Source: Micromussa lordhowensis (lineage: Eukaryota; Cnidaria; Anthozoa; Scleractinia; Lobophylliidae). Taken from it: a DNA stretch of 64,000 nucleotides. Below the pieces are notes generated by a model. It was not told the origin of the DNA, made no database searches, and worked only from the letters and a program-made list of their open reading frames with translations. The stretch is from positions 10,733,426 through 10,797,425 of the forward strand of contig OZ026603.1 in the NCBI GenBank assembly GCA_964020085.1, given 5' to 3'. Position 1 is the first letter of the stretch. Each line of letters starts with the position of its first letter. Positions 23,065 through 34,700 of the stretch are shown here, in pieces. The translations under genes and the position numbers were made by a program.

Positions 23065-23838
23065 GGTGGCCGAACACAGTTTTCCCACTTGCTTTTGCTG
23101 ATGCAATATTTAACACGTGCACAAGGATTTCACAAACATGCCGTCAATAGAGCGATCATTTTATTTACTCAACACCCGCACTATCTGTGTTAATTTTCTC
23201 TATAATTGAACGCAGAGAATTGATGGCTTTAGTCTTCTATTACAAAGATATGTTAGAAAAGGTAACGATGCAAAGAACCCAGCAATTTTCAGGTTTTGTT
23301 TGTTACCGAAAGAACCCAGTTAAATGCAACGCATGCGCATTTGCTCGAAAAATTGAGACCGATTGCTTTAGCAGAAACATGCAGATTTCTAACGATCCAG
23401 TCGTTAGAATTTCAAGACATTTGGCAGAAAAATAGATCAGAGACCACGTGAATGATCTATCAAAAAAATCTGAATTTTGACATAGGGGATTTTTAATAAT
23501 ACAGAAAACGATTAACGGCGAATTACGAAAATCGCCTATGTCAAAATTTTATTAGAACCGTGTTGACAGAAGGGATTTAATATCAATTCTTAGAGTGCCA
23601 AATATAAAAACAATCTAACGACTGGATCCTTTTTAAATAAACAAAAACCATTATTTAAGCCTTGTTTTTAACCAGCCCCATTGCCATGGCAACAGCACAC
23701 ACCCTAGTCAAAATGTGAGAATAAATACTTCTGTAATCAACCTTGACCGGCTCTTGCAAAAAATGGGCGCCAAAGCATAAATAGTTTAAAAGTTATGGTG
23801 AATAAGACATAGGCACTTGAAAACTGTGTTCGGCCACC
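23065..23838. mobile_element. piggyBac-like non-autonomous element (TTAA site, 20-bp TIR)
   Basis: TTAA at 23061-23064 and 23839-23842. The inverted repeat GGTGGCCGAACACAGTTTTC is perfect over 20 bp at both ends. Size 774 bp. The interior 82-codon ORF has no transposase motif. The terminal repeat resembles that of the element at 49239-50348 (shared GGTGG, GAA and AGTTTT). Confidence 0.75.
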
Positions 23839-24113
23839 TTAATATTTACATACATGCCAACAATTTCCCCCTTTTCCTAGCTCTTTCTAAATTATTGATA
23901 TCAATGTATAATAGTATATCGTTTTTCTTTCTTTTATACAAAATATTATTATTATCTGCAAATGCAGAATTATAAACATTAGTCAATACTACCCCCTTAT
24001 TAGCCCTTGCTGTTTATAAGGAGTGAAATTCTCCATTAAAATATGATGAAATGTAAATAAAATTTACAAATATAACAAATTAAAAAGATGATTAATGATG
24101 TTAATAAAAGGGG

Positions 24114-25352
24114 TTAAAAGTACCAGTTTGAATAGACCTGCTGATTAAGTTTCTTTGATTCTATGGCACTTTGATCATACTCTTGCCACCAAAATTCTCT
24201 TTCTTCTTCAATATCAACATTGGCTGAATGAGGAAAATTGTACTTTTCAGGCCTTGGACAGCCATAATGTTCTTGAGAAGCAACATACTCGTTTTCTACA
24301 AGTCCTGATGTCTTGCGCTTCAAATTTTCATGAATTCTGTCGCAAACAAGACACTCAAATCCTGTCACATAGTTCTGTTCTTCAATTGAAGTTCCCCATG
24401 GCCGATTTTTCATGAAATTTAAAAGCCTCTCATTAGTAACACCTTTATCTTTAAATTCTAAGTACTTGGCATATTTCTCATCATTTTGATCCAGCCTTCT
24501 GATGAAATCAGCCAGTACCTTTGGACTTTCAAAATCATCCACAAGGATAACAGAATGGTTGTTGGGCATCCAGTCTTGAACTGTCGGCGATCCTTTATAA
24601 ATGGGCACAGAACCCAACACAAGCGGTCTCCACAGCTTCTCAGTTATGTAATCTTCGCATATTGCATTCTCAAATGACAATGTAAACTTGTATTTTGCAA
24701 TAATATCATGGAACCCTTTACTGTCCATGGTTAAAGGGTTCTTGAATTTTTCAGGAAGATCTTTGTTATGCAGGCAAGCCCCGTAAGAGTCTACTTTTAT
24801 ATATTTCATTAATTCAGCAACATACTCATCTCTGTCTGAGGGTGGGTTACATCCACTCTGAACGTACACTACTGATGCAAGACCACTGGTACTCTTTTCA
24901 TGGATGTCATATCTTGGCTTTTTCAGTAATTCAGTTAAAGATGAAAGCATTTGAGTGACCAAAGGGTAGTCAGATGACCTTCGGAATGTAGCCGTATGGT
25001 TGAAGAGTTCAACTGTGGTTTGATGATGTAGAATAGGATTGTTCTTGGGTGATTCTTCATGGATTAAGGCCCACTCGTGGTGCCCTGAATATGGATAAGA
25101 TACAGAGAAAACACAAATAGGAACATGTTAATTTACTTTGTGGAGATCAGATGATATAGCTCTGAGGTTATAGGCTAAATTATTAGCTGTTGTAGTTATC
25201 AGCACTTTGACATATAAATAAGGCAAAAGGGTCAATTGTGCTTTGTATTGACCATATAGTCTTGCTTATAGTGCCTAAAAAAGAATATTTAACTTCTTAC
25301 TAAACTGCAACAACAGCTACTTATTATTTATTTGATTGATTACTTGATTGCC

Positions 25353-25384
<32 letters not shown>

Positions 25385-28307
25385 CGATCAACTGAATAAT
25401 TACAACAGTGACTGATATAGTGGTTTTCAATTGAGTCCCGTAAAATGAAACAAATTGAAAGTAATCAGTCTAACCAACCACAAACCTGGGATGCAGACAA
25501 TACAGTGAACCAATCAATACTCAGAGTAATTACACGTAGGTGACACAAAGAATGGGCAAAGCTGGGCAAGCAAGTTACAATTGGTTTTGTCTTAACTTCT
25601 CATTGGATAGAAAATTCAAGTAGCACAAGTTTTATAAGCCAAGGTGCAGCATATGATACAAAACCAATTATTATTTGACACCCAAAAAAAAAACTGCTGT
25701 AATAATTATTCATTAATACCTCTTACTAACTGAGTTTGAGGGCCGTACTGTAAGTTACAGACCAAGTTTTTTCCCCATCGATGTATGGCCCAAACGCCAA
25801 GCGTTTGGGCGATAAATCGAAGGGGAAAAACGAGGATCCATAACTTACAGTAGGAACTGCAAGAAAACGAGGTTAGTAAGATATTTATTATATCTCTACT
25901 GTGTTACTGTGTGCCTGACAGGTTCAGGAATGATTTCTATTCACACGGAACGGCTTCAAATTCATGACGTCCCTCGAAAGCAAAACGAGTCAATTTAAAA
26001 AATCGTTAATTGACTCTTAAGTCGTTAGCAGGTTTTAATACACAATTTCAGAAGTAAAAGAAAGTTTTAAACTTTTACTCTGCTAGAAAAGTTAAGAATG
26101 CTTGGCGATAAATCAAGAAACATTTTGGTAACAAAAGCAGCTTCAAATTTTAGCGGCTGTACAGTAGAATGCGGCCAGCTAAATTGACCAATCACAATGC
26201 GCGTACTAACTGAGAGATAATATAAACCAAAATCAGACAACCACTTATAAACACCTCCACAGGATACCCAAAGTTATGTAAATCTTATTTAGAGCCTTTG
26301 CCGTAACATATCACAACCAGGGCTATTACTTGTAGCCGATATAACGCATGCTCTGATTGGCTAATTGTAGGGCATTATTCTCCCATAATGCTCACGGACC
26401 AATTACTGGCTTGTAAAAACAAAGCAAAGAGCCATATAAGAAACAAATTATTAACCTCAAACATTCAGTCTTTATGGGAAAATCTTAAACCTTGGCCTTG
26501 CCACATTTATCGCTCGATCAATAAGGCAAGGTCTTGGTGTGAAATTTTCTTGTAAAGACCTAACTGTCAGTTAATAAGTAGTTTGTTTCCATCTAGTTGT
26601 GCCACAAACATGCTTACCAAGTCTTGGAAGAGGCAAGTCATTTGCCATAAAGGATGTCCCATAGAACATAAAAGCCTTGGTCCTTGGATGTGTCTGAAAT
26701 TTGCGAGCCTCTGTGAAGTAGCATTCACCAAGTTTGCATTTCTTGATGTCATTCCCACCAGTAAATGAAGTCCACCAAAGGATTATGGGCAATTTGTACT
26801 TTGCTGCATATGCTGCGGGCTTTCGGAGGTTTTTCAAGACATGTTCCACTTCATCGTAATAAATTTCTTCTGAAAGAATGATCAAAGCCAATCAGAAAAG
26901 CACTACATGATTGGAGAGGGATATAACTTATAATCTACCTTTGAGCCCATCTGGGATGGCAAAATAACCATATATCTGTTATGGTTTAAATTTACTTCTG
27001 GTTTAATTTTTTTTAAACCAGTTTAAATTTTTCAAACTAGTTTATATTTTTGAAACTGGTTCATATTTTTCAAACTGGGTTGAATTTTTCAAACCAGTTT
27101 TTTTTGTCAACTATCTTAATAAAAAGGGAAAATATCATATCTCTTAACATTCCTCTAACCTATTCTCTAACCTATTCTCTCCTTTTCTCGCTGAGTTTCT
27201 CCTGATTTATTCTCCCATCTACTCTACCCCTTCCCCCAAATCCCCATTAAGCTTGAATACTAATTAACAGTAGGTTTCATTTTTTTTCTTTTTATCTCGT
27301 ATCTCACTGTCATTACCACTTGGCCATGAAAGCAATGGATGCAAGAGCTCTCATACTTGTTTTAATTATCAGTTCATCACCCCAAGCCCCTCTCATATAA
27401 ATTTTAATTTATTCATAAATACATAATATACATTTTAATTTATTCATACATGAACTTTGTCTTTATTACTAAGAAGCTAATCAATTCCAAATAAGAGCTT
27501 AGGGCTAATCACTAACCTGAGAGCTCAACCCAAACCACTAACTCATATGCAAAGTTCCCAGCCTAACATCAAAGCTAACCATTCTAAATACCGGTAAGTG
27601 CTTAGGCCTAATCACTAACTTCATTGCTTAACCCAAATTATTAAGACACATGCTCACATTCTGCTCAAAATTGAAAATTAAACTGGTTTGAAAATTTCAA
27701 CCCAGTTTGAAAAATATGAACCAGTTTGAAAAATTTAAACTGGTTTAACAGAAATTAAACCAAAAATAAAATTGAACCATAACATATCCACCATATTGTC
27801 TAAGGTTGGGGGGGGGGGGGGGAGGTCTAAGATGCCAAAATTTGTAAACAGTACGAGGGCTCATGTGGGAATTACAGAAGTAGGGGGTTTCAAGCCAAAA
27901 AACCTTCCCTAAGGGGGGGGGGGGGGGTGGTACAATGCCGCAATATTGGCCGGTACCTTTTGGCATAAGATGTACCTTGACTAGTTCGAATCACGTTACG
28001 TTTTATGATCTCCAGCCCTATTAGCGTGAATGCATCATAAGGCCACAACGTTTCACCCACCTTCGGAATAACGTTCTTTCCAATTTTCGTCCACTTCCAG
28101 GAAATTAAATATTTTATCATCCTCTTTCTTGATCCTCTCGTCGTTTTCCGCCCATTGAATATCGTCTACAGCCTCAAGACTGTCACCATAGCGAGCTTCT
28201 TCACTGTTGAAGATAAGTAGCAACTCTGCGAATAACAAGAGAACCGCTGACGCAAAACATAACCCCAAAAATATTCTGTAGAAAGTCCACAAACGGCAGA
28301 CCGCCAT
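24114..28307 (-). CDS. FUT11: Alpha-1,3-fucosyltransferase-family protein, FUT10/FUT11 type (GT10)
   Basis: Three exons: 28061-28307, 26618-26869 and 24114-25084, 489 codons, both introns phase 1 with GT-AG borders. The length matches human FUT10/FUT11 (about 480-490). Residues 13-33 form a type II signal anchor (FYRIFLGLCFASAVLLLFAE), so the enzyme should face the ER/Golgi lumen. Residues 298-331 hold the GT10 donor-binding signature (YKFTLSFENAICEDYITEKL, then VPIYKG). HEWALIHEESPKNNPILHHQ and the Cys-containing NPPSDRDEYV segment are typical of the FUT10/11 branch rather than Lewis-type enzymes. Vertebrate FUT10/11 have been reported to be protein O-fucosyltransferases acting on EMI domains; the same role here is inference. 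A single cnidarian gene could predate the FUT10/FUT11 split, so the symbol is provisional. Divergently paired with MRG15. Confidence 0.93.
25334..25384 (+). repeat. GATT tetranucleotide microsatellite
   Basis: Interrupted (GATT)n run, longest pure stretch about 30 bp near 25354-25383, in intron 2 of the fucosyltransferase gene. Confidence 0.85.
25720..26225. mobile_element. Foldback element with single-sided tail (copy 4 of 6)
   Basis: Arms 25720-25800 and 25801-25882 mirror each other: TTACTAACTGAG with TACTGTAAGTTA on the left, and TAACTTACAGTA with GGTTAGTAAG on the right. The turn is the hairpin CCCAAACGCCAAGCGTTTGG. The tail contains TTGACCAATCACAATGCGCG and ends ACTAACTGAGAGATAATATA, so the tail end echoes the outer arm. 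Lies in intron 2 of the fucosyltransferase gene. Confidence 0.6.
26977..27784. mobile_element. MITE with ~110-bp iterated terminal inverted repeats
   Basis: Ends TGTTATGG and CCATAACA are flanked by TATC on both sides (26973-26976 and 27785-27788), a possible 4-bp duplication. Each end of about 110 bp is an imperfect inverted match built from iterations of AAACTGGTTTGAAAAATTT and variants. Located in intron 1 of the fucosyltransferase gene. No coding capacity. Confidence 0.7.
27805..27930 (+). repeat. Two G homopolymer runs
   Basis: Runs of about 16 G near 27809 and about 15 G near 27914 bracket a 90-bp segment in intron 1 of the fucosyltransferase gene. On the transcribed strand these are C runs. 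Confidence 0.85.
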
Positions 28308-28556
28308 TAACTTCCATTTGCCGGAAGTTCATTCCTGCAGTGCGAATTGAACGGCGGGAAAAGCTATAAGCCAAATAAGACTAATGTTGATTGGTCAATT
28401 TTGAACAAGTTCTCTTTAGTTTCACCAATCATACCTCGCGATATATTTATCCTTGACGATTGTACCACGTTTTTCGGCTTCGACAAATCGGCACATTCAG
28501 TTTTCGCTGGAACTGTGTTGGGATTTGTGTTGTGAGTCAGCAAATTCGCTCTAAAA
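28308..28556. promoter_or_regulatory. Bidirectional promoter of the FUT10/11-type gene and MRG15
   Basis: Only 249 bp separate the two start codons. The region has no TATA box but has an ETS-type CCGGAAGT at 28321-28328, an inverted CCAAT box (ATTGG) at 28390-28394 and a direct CCAAT at 28425-28429. This layout is typical of divergent housekeeping promoters. Because the 5' UTRs must also fit here, transcription starts are probably close to each ATG. Activity is inferred. Confidence 0.7.
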
Positions 28557-30671
28557 ATGCCACCCAAGTTGAAATTTGGTGAAGGTGAACGTATTCTGTG
28601 TTACCACGGTCCTCTGATCTACGAAGCTAAGTGTATGAAAGGACAGATGAAGGACAAAGTCACAAGATATCTCATTCATTACAACGGCTGGAACAAGAAC
28701 TGGGACGAATGGGTTCCGGAAAACCGGGTGCTTAAATTCAACGAGGCTAATCTACAGAAACAGAGAGAGCTTAGAGAACAAAACTTGTATGTATTGCTTT
28801 TTTTCTTTGAAAATTTCCAGTCTGAGGGGCTTTCCAAGTTTAATCCGATGGAAGCTTTCTAAGAACTTCAAAGTTCGAGCAAGCGATTTAGACCACGTGC
28901 TGTAGCCCGTAGGCAATATATGTTCGACCTTGTGTAACTTCTCTTTCTGTTTCAAGTGATGTGCGGCTTATTTAAAGCAAATGGTCGGTGTTGACCATCG
29001 GACTTCTGCAGAAAGTAAAGACCACATAATGTCGGACATTCCGTGAGGCGATCGCAAATATTCAATTTTGTTTTGGACAAGTTATAAAGTAGCCTGCGAA
29101 AGCAGCCGTCCGTAACACACAAGCTTAGAATCTTAAGCTTACGTGTACTTGAAGCAAGAACATTTTTGTTGCAACTGCCAGAAATATTGTTTCTTAAATT
29201 TGAGTCACAATAGGACAAATTCTGCTGTAAGCAGGTATTACAAAGTAAATATTTGTCAAGGGAACTAGGGTTTTAATAGCAATGACACGAGCTTACATAT
29301 GCATTTATGTTCTAGATAATTTTAAAAGCTTGGTTGTAGTCCAATGTCCAAAGACTATCTGGGCTGATATATATTCTCTGCTTTACTTGTGGGACGTCAC
29401 AAGTAATACTGAACCATTTTAATCACTCTTGCTCCAACTGGGTTTTTGCATCTCACAGCCATTTCAATGGAGCAGTGCAACAGTGTGAATTATTGCATAA
29501 TATTAAAATGATTTTTTTTTTACTAGAAAACTGTGCACCAACTTTTCCTTAACCACAATAGCATGAAGCTCAGATGTTTAGCCAGTAAGAATCTTTAAAA
29601 AATTCACCGAAATGCTATGCATGAATCACATCACTCGTGTATATAAAAATGTGTTTACAAATGTGACAAAGGCATTGCTAACAGCATGAGATTCAGAAGT
29701 AAAGAAAGTTGCAGGGGGATTATGGATTCTCTTTGATGCAAATCTCGGGTTCTTTTCACCTCTGCTTTTGTGATCAAAATATATATTTGGAGTGAACATT
29801 TCAAAGTGCATTTATAAACATGAAAAACAAAGATAATGTAATCTTATTAGTGTGTTAACACAGCCTACTTGGAATTAACAAACTTATAGAGCAATGTAAA
29901 ATACAACTGGCAAGTAAAAATGTGCAACAGCAATTTACACTAATGTCAGGTAAGAAATTATCTGCTGTTTTTCTTGGGTGAAAGCCAGAACTTAAAGTGT
30001 TTTGAATTGAACTGCAATCAGAAGAACTGTTCAGAACTGCATGTACATCTAGCCTGTTGAACCAGGTTAACCAGTTTCCTAGAATATCAGTATCACTGGA
30101 TGTTTGTACATCTACTTGTTTTTTCGATGATTTTATCTTGTACATGGTTCAATGATCAAAAGACATGATGTGATACTGGCAAAACTGCGGAATATTGATG
30201 ATGTCGTTGATCTGATAGTCACCACTTTTTGAAATTTGCATTGTTTTGCTTCTTAAAACAGATCGTGTATACAGGCTGCTTATGTCCATACAAAATGAAG
30301 GTTGTTGATTATCATAGCATGTTCAGCTATACCCTAGTCGTGTATCATTGTGTTATACAAGGCATATGGGATATCATCGTTAAACATATGGCATATCATT
30401 GTGTTATGCAAGGCATACAACTATAACCTGGTCATATATTGCTGTGTTATACAAGGCATAAAGTTGTGCATTACCTAGTAAACAAGAAATTAAATCTATA
30501 TGCTTCAAAAATAAAGCACAGCTCTGCTGTAAGGTTGAATTCTGGCCAGAGTCATAAAGAAAAAACTTATTTTCATTGTTCTGCTATCTATTGTGTTGTA
30601 ATGATGGTATATTATATGATACCAGTGAACCATCAGAGCAATAATTATTACAAAGTTGACTGGTTACTTAA

Positions 30672-30745
<74 letters not shown>

Positions 30746-30928
30746 AATCATTTCATATCCAACAAACGCGAGTGGAATAATTGTTTTATTAAAAACGCCC
30801 TCAAAATATAGAAAACTAGACTACAATTAAAATAAAAAGGCCCAAAAAATCATGCATACGCTCGTCGTTTTCGTAGATCATGGTATAATGGCTCATATAC
30901 CATGATGGCTAAGCCAATGAAAACTCTC

Positions 30929-30962
<34 letters not shown>

Positions 30963-31725
30963 TGAGAAATAGTTCAGCATTCACAATAGACAAGTGTTAT
31001 AGTATTGAATAAGATTAACTTTATCATTATTTTTCTTTATGGTTTCCTGTTGCAGGAAAAGTAAGAAATCAAGAAAGCGTACTGATAAAGCTGTAGGGGA
31101 AAATGACAAACCTTTAAAGCGTGAACCAGTGGTGGAGACTCCAGGTCCGGTTAGAAAAAAGAGATCCAGAATAGCTAATCCTATAGAAAGTGATGAGAAC
31201 TTCACATCGCGTGTTGATGTTAAAATATCTATTCCAGATGATCTCAAACATTGGCTCATAGACGACTGGGATCTCGTGACACGCCAAAAACAACTTGTAC
31301 CTGTTCCACGGAAAAAGAATGTTAAAGAGATTCTGGACGAGTATATAAAATCACGAACTGCTAATCCTGATGACGGGTTGAAACCAGGAGTTGTGCAAGA
31401 AGTTGCAGATGGTATTCAAGAGTATTTTAACGTTATGTTGGGAACACAGTTACTTTACAAGTTTGAAAGGACTCAGTACGGTGATGTTCTAACTGAACAC
31501 ACAAACCTTCCTATGTCACATTTATATGGAGCAGAACATTTGCTGAGACTTTTTGTAAAACTTGGCAATGCCCTGTCATTCTCAAGTTTGGACGAGAAGA
31601 GTGTGCAATTTGTGGTGACACACATTCAAGACTTTTTAGATTATCTGTCCAAGAATGCGGATAGCTTGTTTACAACTGACTATGAGACCGCAACGCCTGA
31701 ATATCATCGCAGAGCAGCCACATAA
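28557..31725 (+). CDS. MORF4L1: MRG15/MORF4-like chromatin protein (chromodomain + MRG domain)
   Basis: Two exons as read: 28557-28786 and 31056-31725, 299 codons, intron phase 2 (TT|G). The N-terminus has an MRG15-type chromo barrel domain (GERILCYHGPLIYEAKCMKG, then HYNGWNKNWDEWVPENRVLK). A basic linker KKSRKRTDK and PVRKKRSR follows, likely nuclear localisation. The MRG domain occupies the C-terminal ~170 residues (IPDDLKHWLIDDWDLVTRQK; EYFNVMLGTQLLYKFER; ending TPEYHRRAAT). MRG15 reads H3K36 methylation and is a subunit of NuA4/TIP60 and Sin3/Rpd3S-type complexes. The human protein is about 24 residues longer in the linker, so a small extra in-frame exon in the 2.27-kb intron may be missed. 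Confidence 0.95.
30670..30960. mobile_element. Foldback element with single-sided tail (copy 5 of 6)
   Basis: Arms AACAATTATTCCA and TGGAATAATTGTT, with GTTGGATATGA and TCATATCCAAC further in (30670-30785). The turn is CGAGGCGCGTAGCGCCGAG. The tail contains TAAGCCAATGAAAACTCTCG and ends TTTTTAATAATG. Lies in the MRG15 intron. Confidence 0.65.
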
Positions 31726-34700
31726 TGTTTTTGAAAATATTGTGTCATTGTTTTTCTGGTTGGAATATTAAAAGTGTGCAACTTTTTTGCATATTTTGTG
31801 AAGTCTGCAGCAATAAGATGGTGATTTTTCATGGACGGGTATTAATTTTGTACATGGTGTGAAAATGGAAATGTTATATTTGAATTTTCTAGTTTAACAC
31901 TTCCAATAAGTTTATGAAGTAAGTGACAGACTTGGTTATTATTCCGGTTATTTGTGAGTGAGAAATTACCCTGAAAGCAATTTGTGTTATTCTGCGGAAA
32001 TTTTTGAAACAGCAGTCGATTGCATAATATTGTACATTTACAATGCTGATCTTGTTAAATTTAGTAATGAGACACACTGAAGTTGTTTTTCTAGTTTTTC
32101 CAGTTGTTGGTGTGACTATTTAAATTTATTGTGCTATAGGTTGGTTCACCATGTAAAGATGATGCAGTCTTAATGACAAATTGCCTGGAGTGTCTTCTGT
32201 AGACCTGCTGGAAAATAAAAAGCTGTCGGTTGTTTTCCATTGTGTTTCCAAGATTGAAAAATTTAATCTCGTGCTTAATAATTCAATTGTTGATAATGTG
32301 ATACACGTGTAGAGTTTCATGTTAGGGTTTTCTTAACTCCTCAGACAGGCAAGTTACTTTATAAAATGCAATGTGGTTGAGATGAGGTAACATTGATATT
32401 CTGGGCCTGGTTCTAGCCCTGGCAGCAAGGCCTAGAGGATACAAACAAAGCATATTAAATGACCATGTTTTGTTTCTTTTTGTTTTTTGTGACATCTTGG
32501 CCTGAGTGCCATGAAGCTGAATTTTAATCTGAAGTACAATGCAAGGTTGTGCACTACAAGTGCCTGGGTGCCACAGGCCATTAACTTTTGCTTTTGTGTG
32601 ACTGTAAAAGGTTATGAAAGCCTGCATAGCAGGCATTAAAAGGGGGAGGGGACTTGTTTGTGCTTTTTACCTTCCTATCCCTTCCCTGTTTACGCCTGCG
32701 ACGCAGGTTAAGCTCGCATTTTCCTTATAAGCTTTAAAGCTGGGGACCCACTTGTTATGAACTTTTGGGCTGCTCACAATTCTTCTTGGACCCCAGCCTT
32801 GCATTATGCAGTGAATATGAAATTAATAACAACCACCTCATCCTTGCAGTTACTTGTTCTTGGGTACAGTAAAATGGTCTGTCAGTCATTATCATATGAC
32901 AACCTTTTTAAATATGACAACATCTCATGCCCAAAAGGTAATGGGTTATAATATTTTGTTGCTTTATTTCCTTTTTTATCCCCTTCACTCTTTGTAGCAG
33001 AGGGCATCTACAGTTCTTCCACACTTGTCTTAATCCTGGCCATTGAGTTCCATTTTGTTCCATCTAACACCCTACTGCAGCTCTAGTTCCACTGACCTCT
33101 AGTAGTTTTGTGGCCTTTCTCGCTTTGTTTCCTCATTATAGGCGGATTCATGCTGATGTCATTGTTTACATTTTGCTCATTTGCATACGGCTTTGCGTAT
33201 AGAAGGAAACACGTTAGGTATGAATTGACTTCAGGCATCTAAAGAGCTAGTGAAACTTAGTACATGGTGAAATTTTTAGCTCTTTGGGTGTAATATTCAA
33301 GGAGAAATTGTTTTTCAAAAACTGCAAAATTTCTTGGTGGCAAAAGCGCTAATGAGCTCATACATTCTTTGTTAAATTTTGAGTTTTTAAACCAGTGTTG
33401 CACAAAAAGTATACAATACATCAGGCTCATATTCACTGGCAGAGTTAATCGTACTATGACCTTTCAATATTCAGAACTGATTTATTTGTAGCTCCATCAA
33501 AAACTGAATTGCTTATGCTAATGAGGCAAATATTGTAAACAAGAATTCCCCTATTCATAAGCTCCAGAAGAAGCCATGAATGGTTATTATAGCCTGGGAG
33601 CAAGCTCTTCACTGGAATGACAAGATTTCATCACTGTATCAGAATGATGTAAGAAGTAAATATCCAATGATTTTTCTTCAATAAATTTTTGTTGCTATCA
33701 ATCAAGAAACCCTAATGTTCATTTTCTCAAGCATGTGAACCATTTAGTCTCTCCTTGCGAACACTCTATGCTTTTTGAAGTGAGGAAATAAAATCAGCAC
33801 GAATGTATTTGATGCAACAAAAAAATCTCAGCAGACCTGTTGAGTATTTCCACCAAATGGTGCATTCACAAAAGGTTGTACTATAGAGCATTCAAATGGA
33901 GTAGTCTTCAAATGTATGAAAAAGAGATCAGAAAAAGAATGCATTTAGCATGAAATAATAGGATTTCTAGATCAGGAGGTTGACCGACTCCACCCCATCA
34001 CCTCTCCTCACCCCAACACCCCCTCCCCCCCCCAAAAAAAAACAACAACAACAACAACGACAACTGAAAAAAATATTAGAGGCGAAATAGTGTTGCCTTC
34101 AGTCAGTCATTCTACCGGCCTGGCTCAGCTCAGTCTGTTACATTACAATGCTAATGAGAAGCTTGGTATTTACTTTTTAAAATAAAATTCAGAGCGAGGC
34201 TAAAGCCTCGATTAGGTTATTTAAAAATAACCTAATCGAGGCTTTAGCCTCGCTCTGAATTTTGAGTTCATCTCCTGGAGACTGGACCGTAGTTGCACAG
34301 AGACTGCGAACTGAGCATGTCAAGCATGTGATTTTTGTTGGAGGAGCATGAAAACTTGGTTCGAAAGAGGAGGAAAATCGCCCGTTTGCCTCATGGAATA
34401 GTCTTACGATTTGGTCATTTGGAAAGAGAGATGCCAGATAAAAGTATATATTGCTGATTACAGGGATTTGCAAAGGCAAGTGTGTTTTAATGGCCTAATT
34501 TGCAAGAAGCTTTCATGTAGTGTAGCGACGCGTGGTGTGAACCGCGCCGTTCGTTAGTCAGGGCAGGGTCTTTCAATTCTGTTCTGATTATTGTAGTTAC
34601 TACTGAAAATGGACATTTATGAGTCCCTTTGCTTTTTCTGTCAGGTTTTGAAATATTATCCTCGATCCCCTCGCCTGGAATCGTTTAATTTCCTTGTTGG

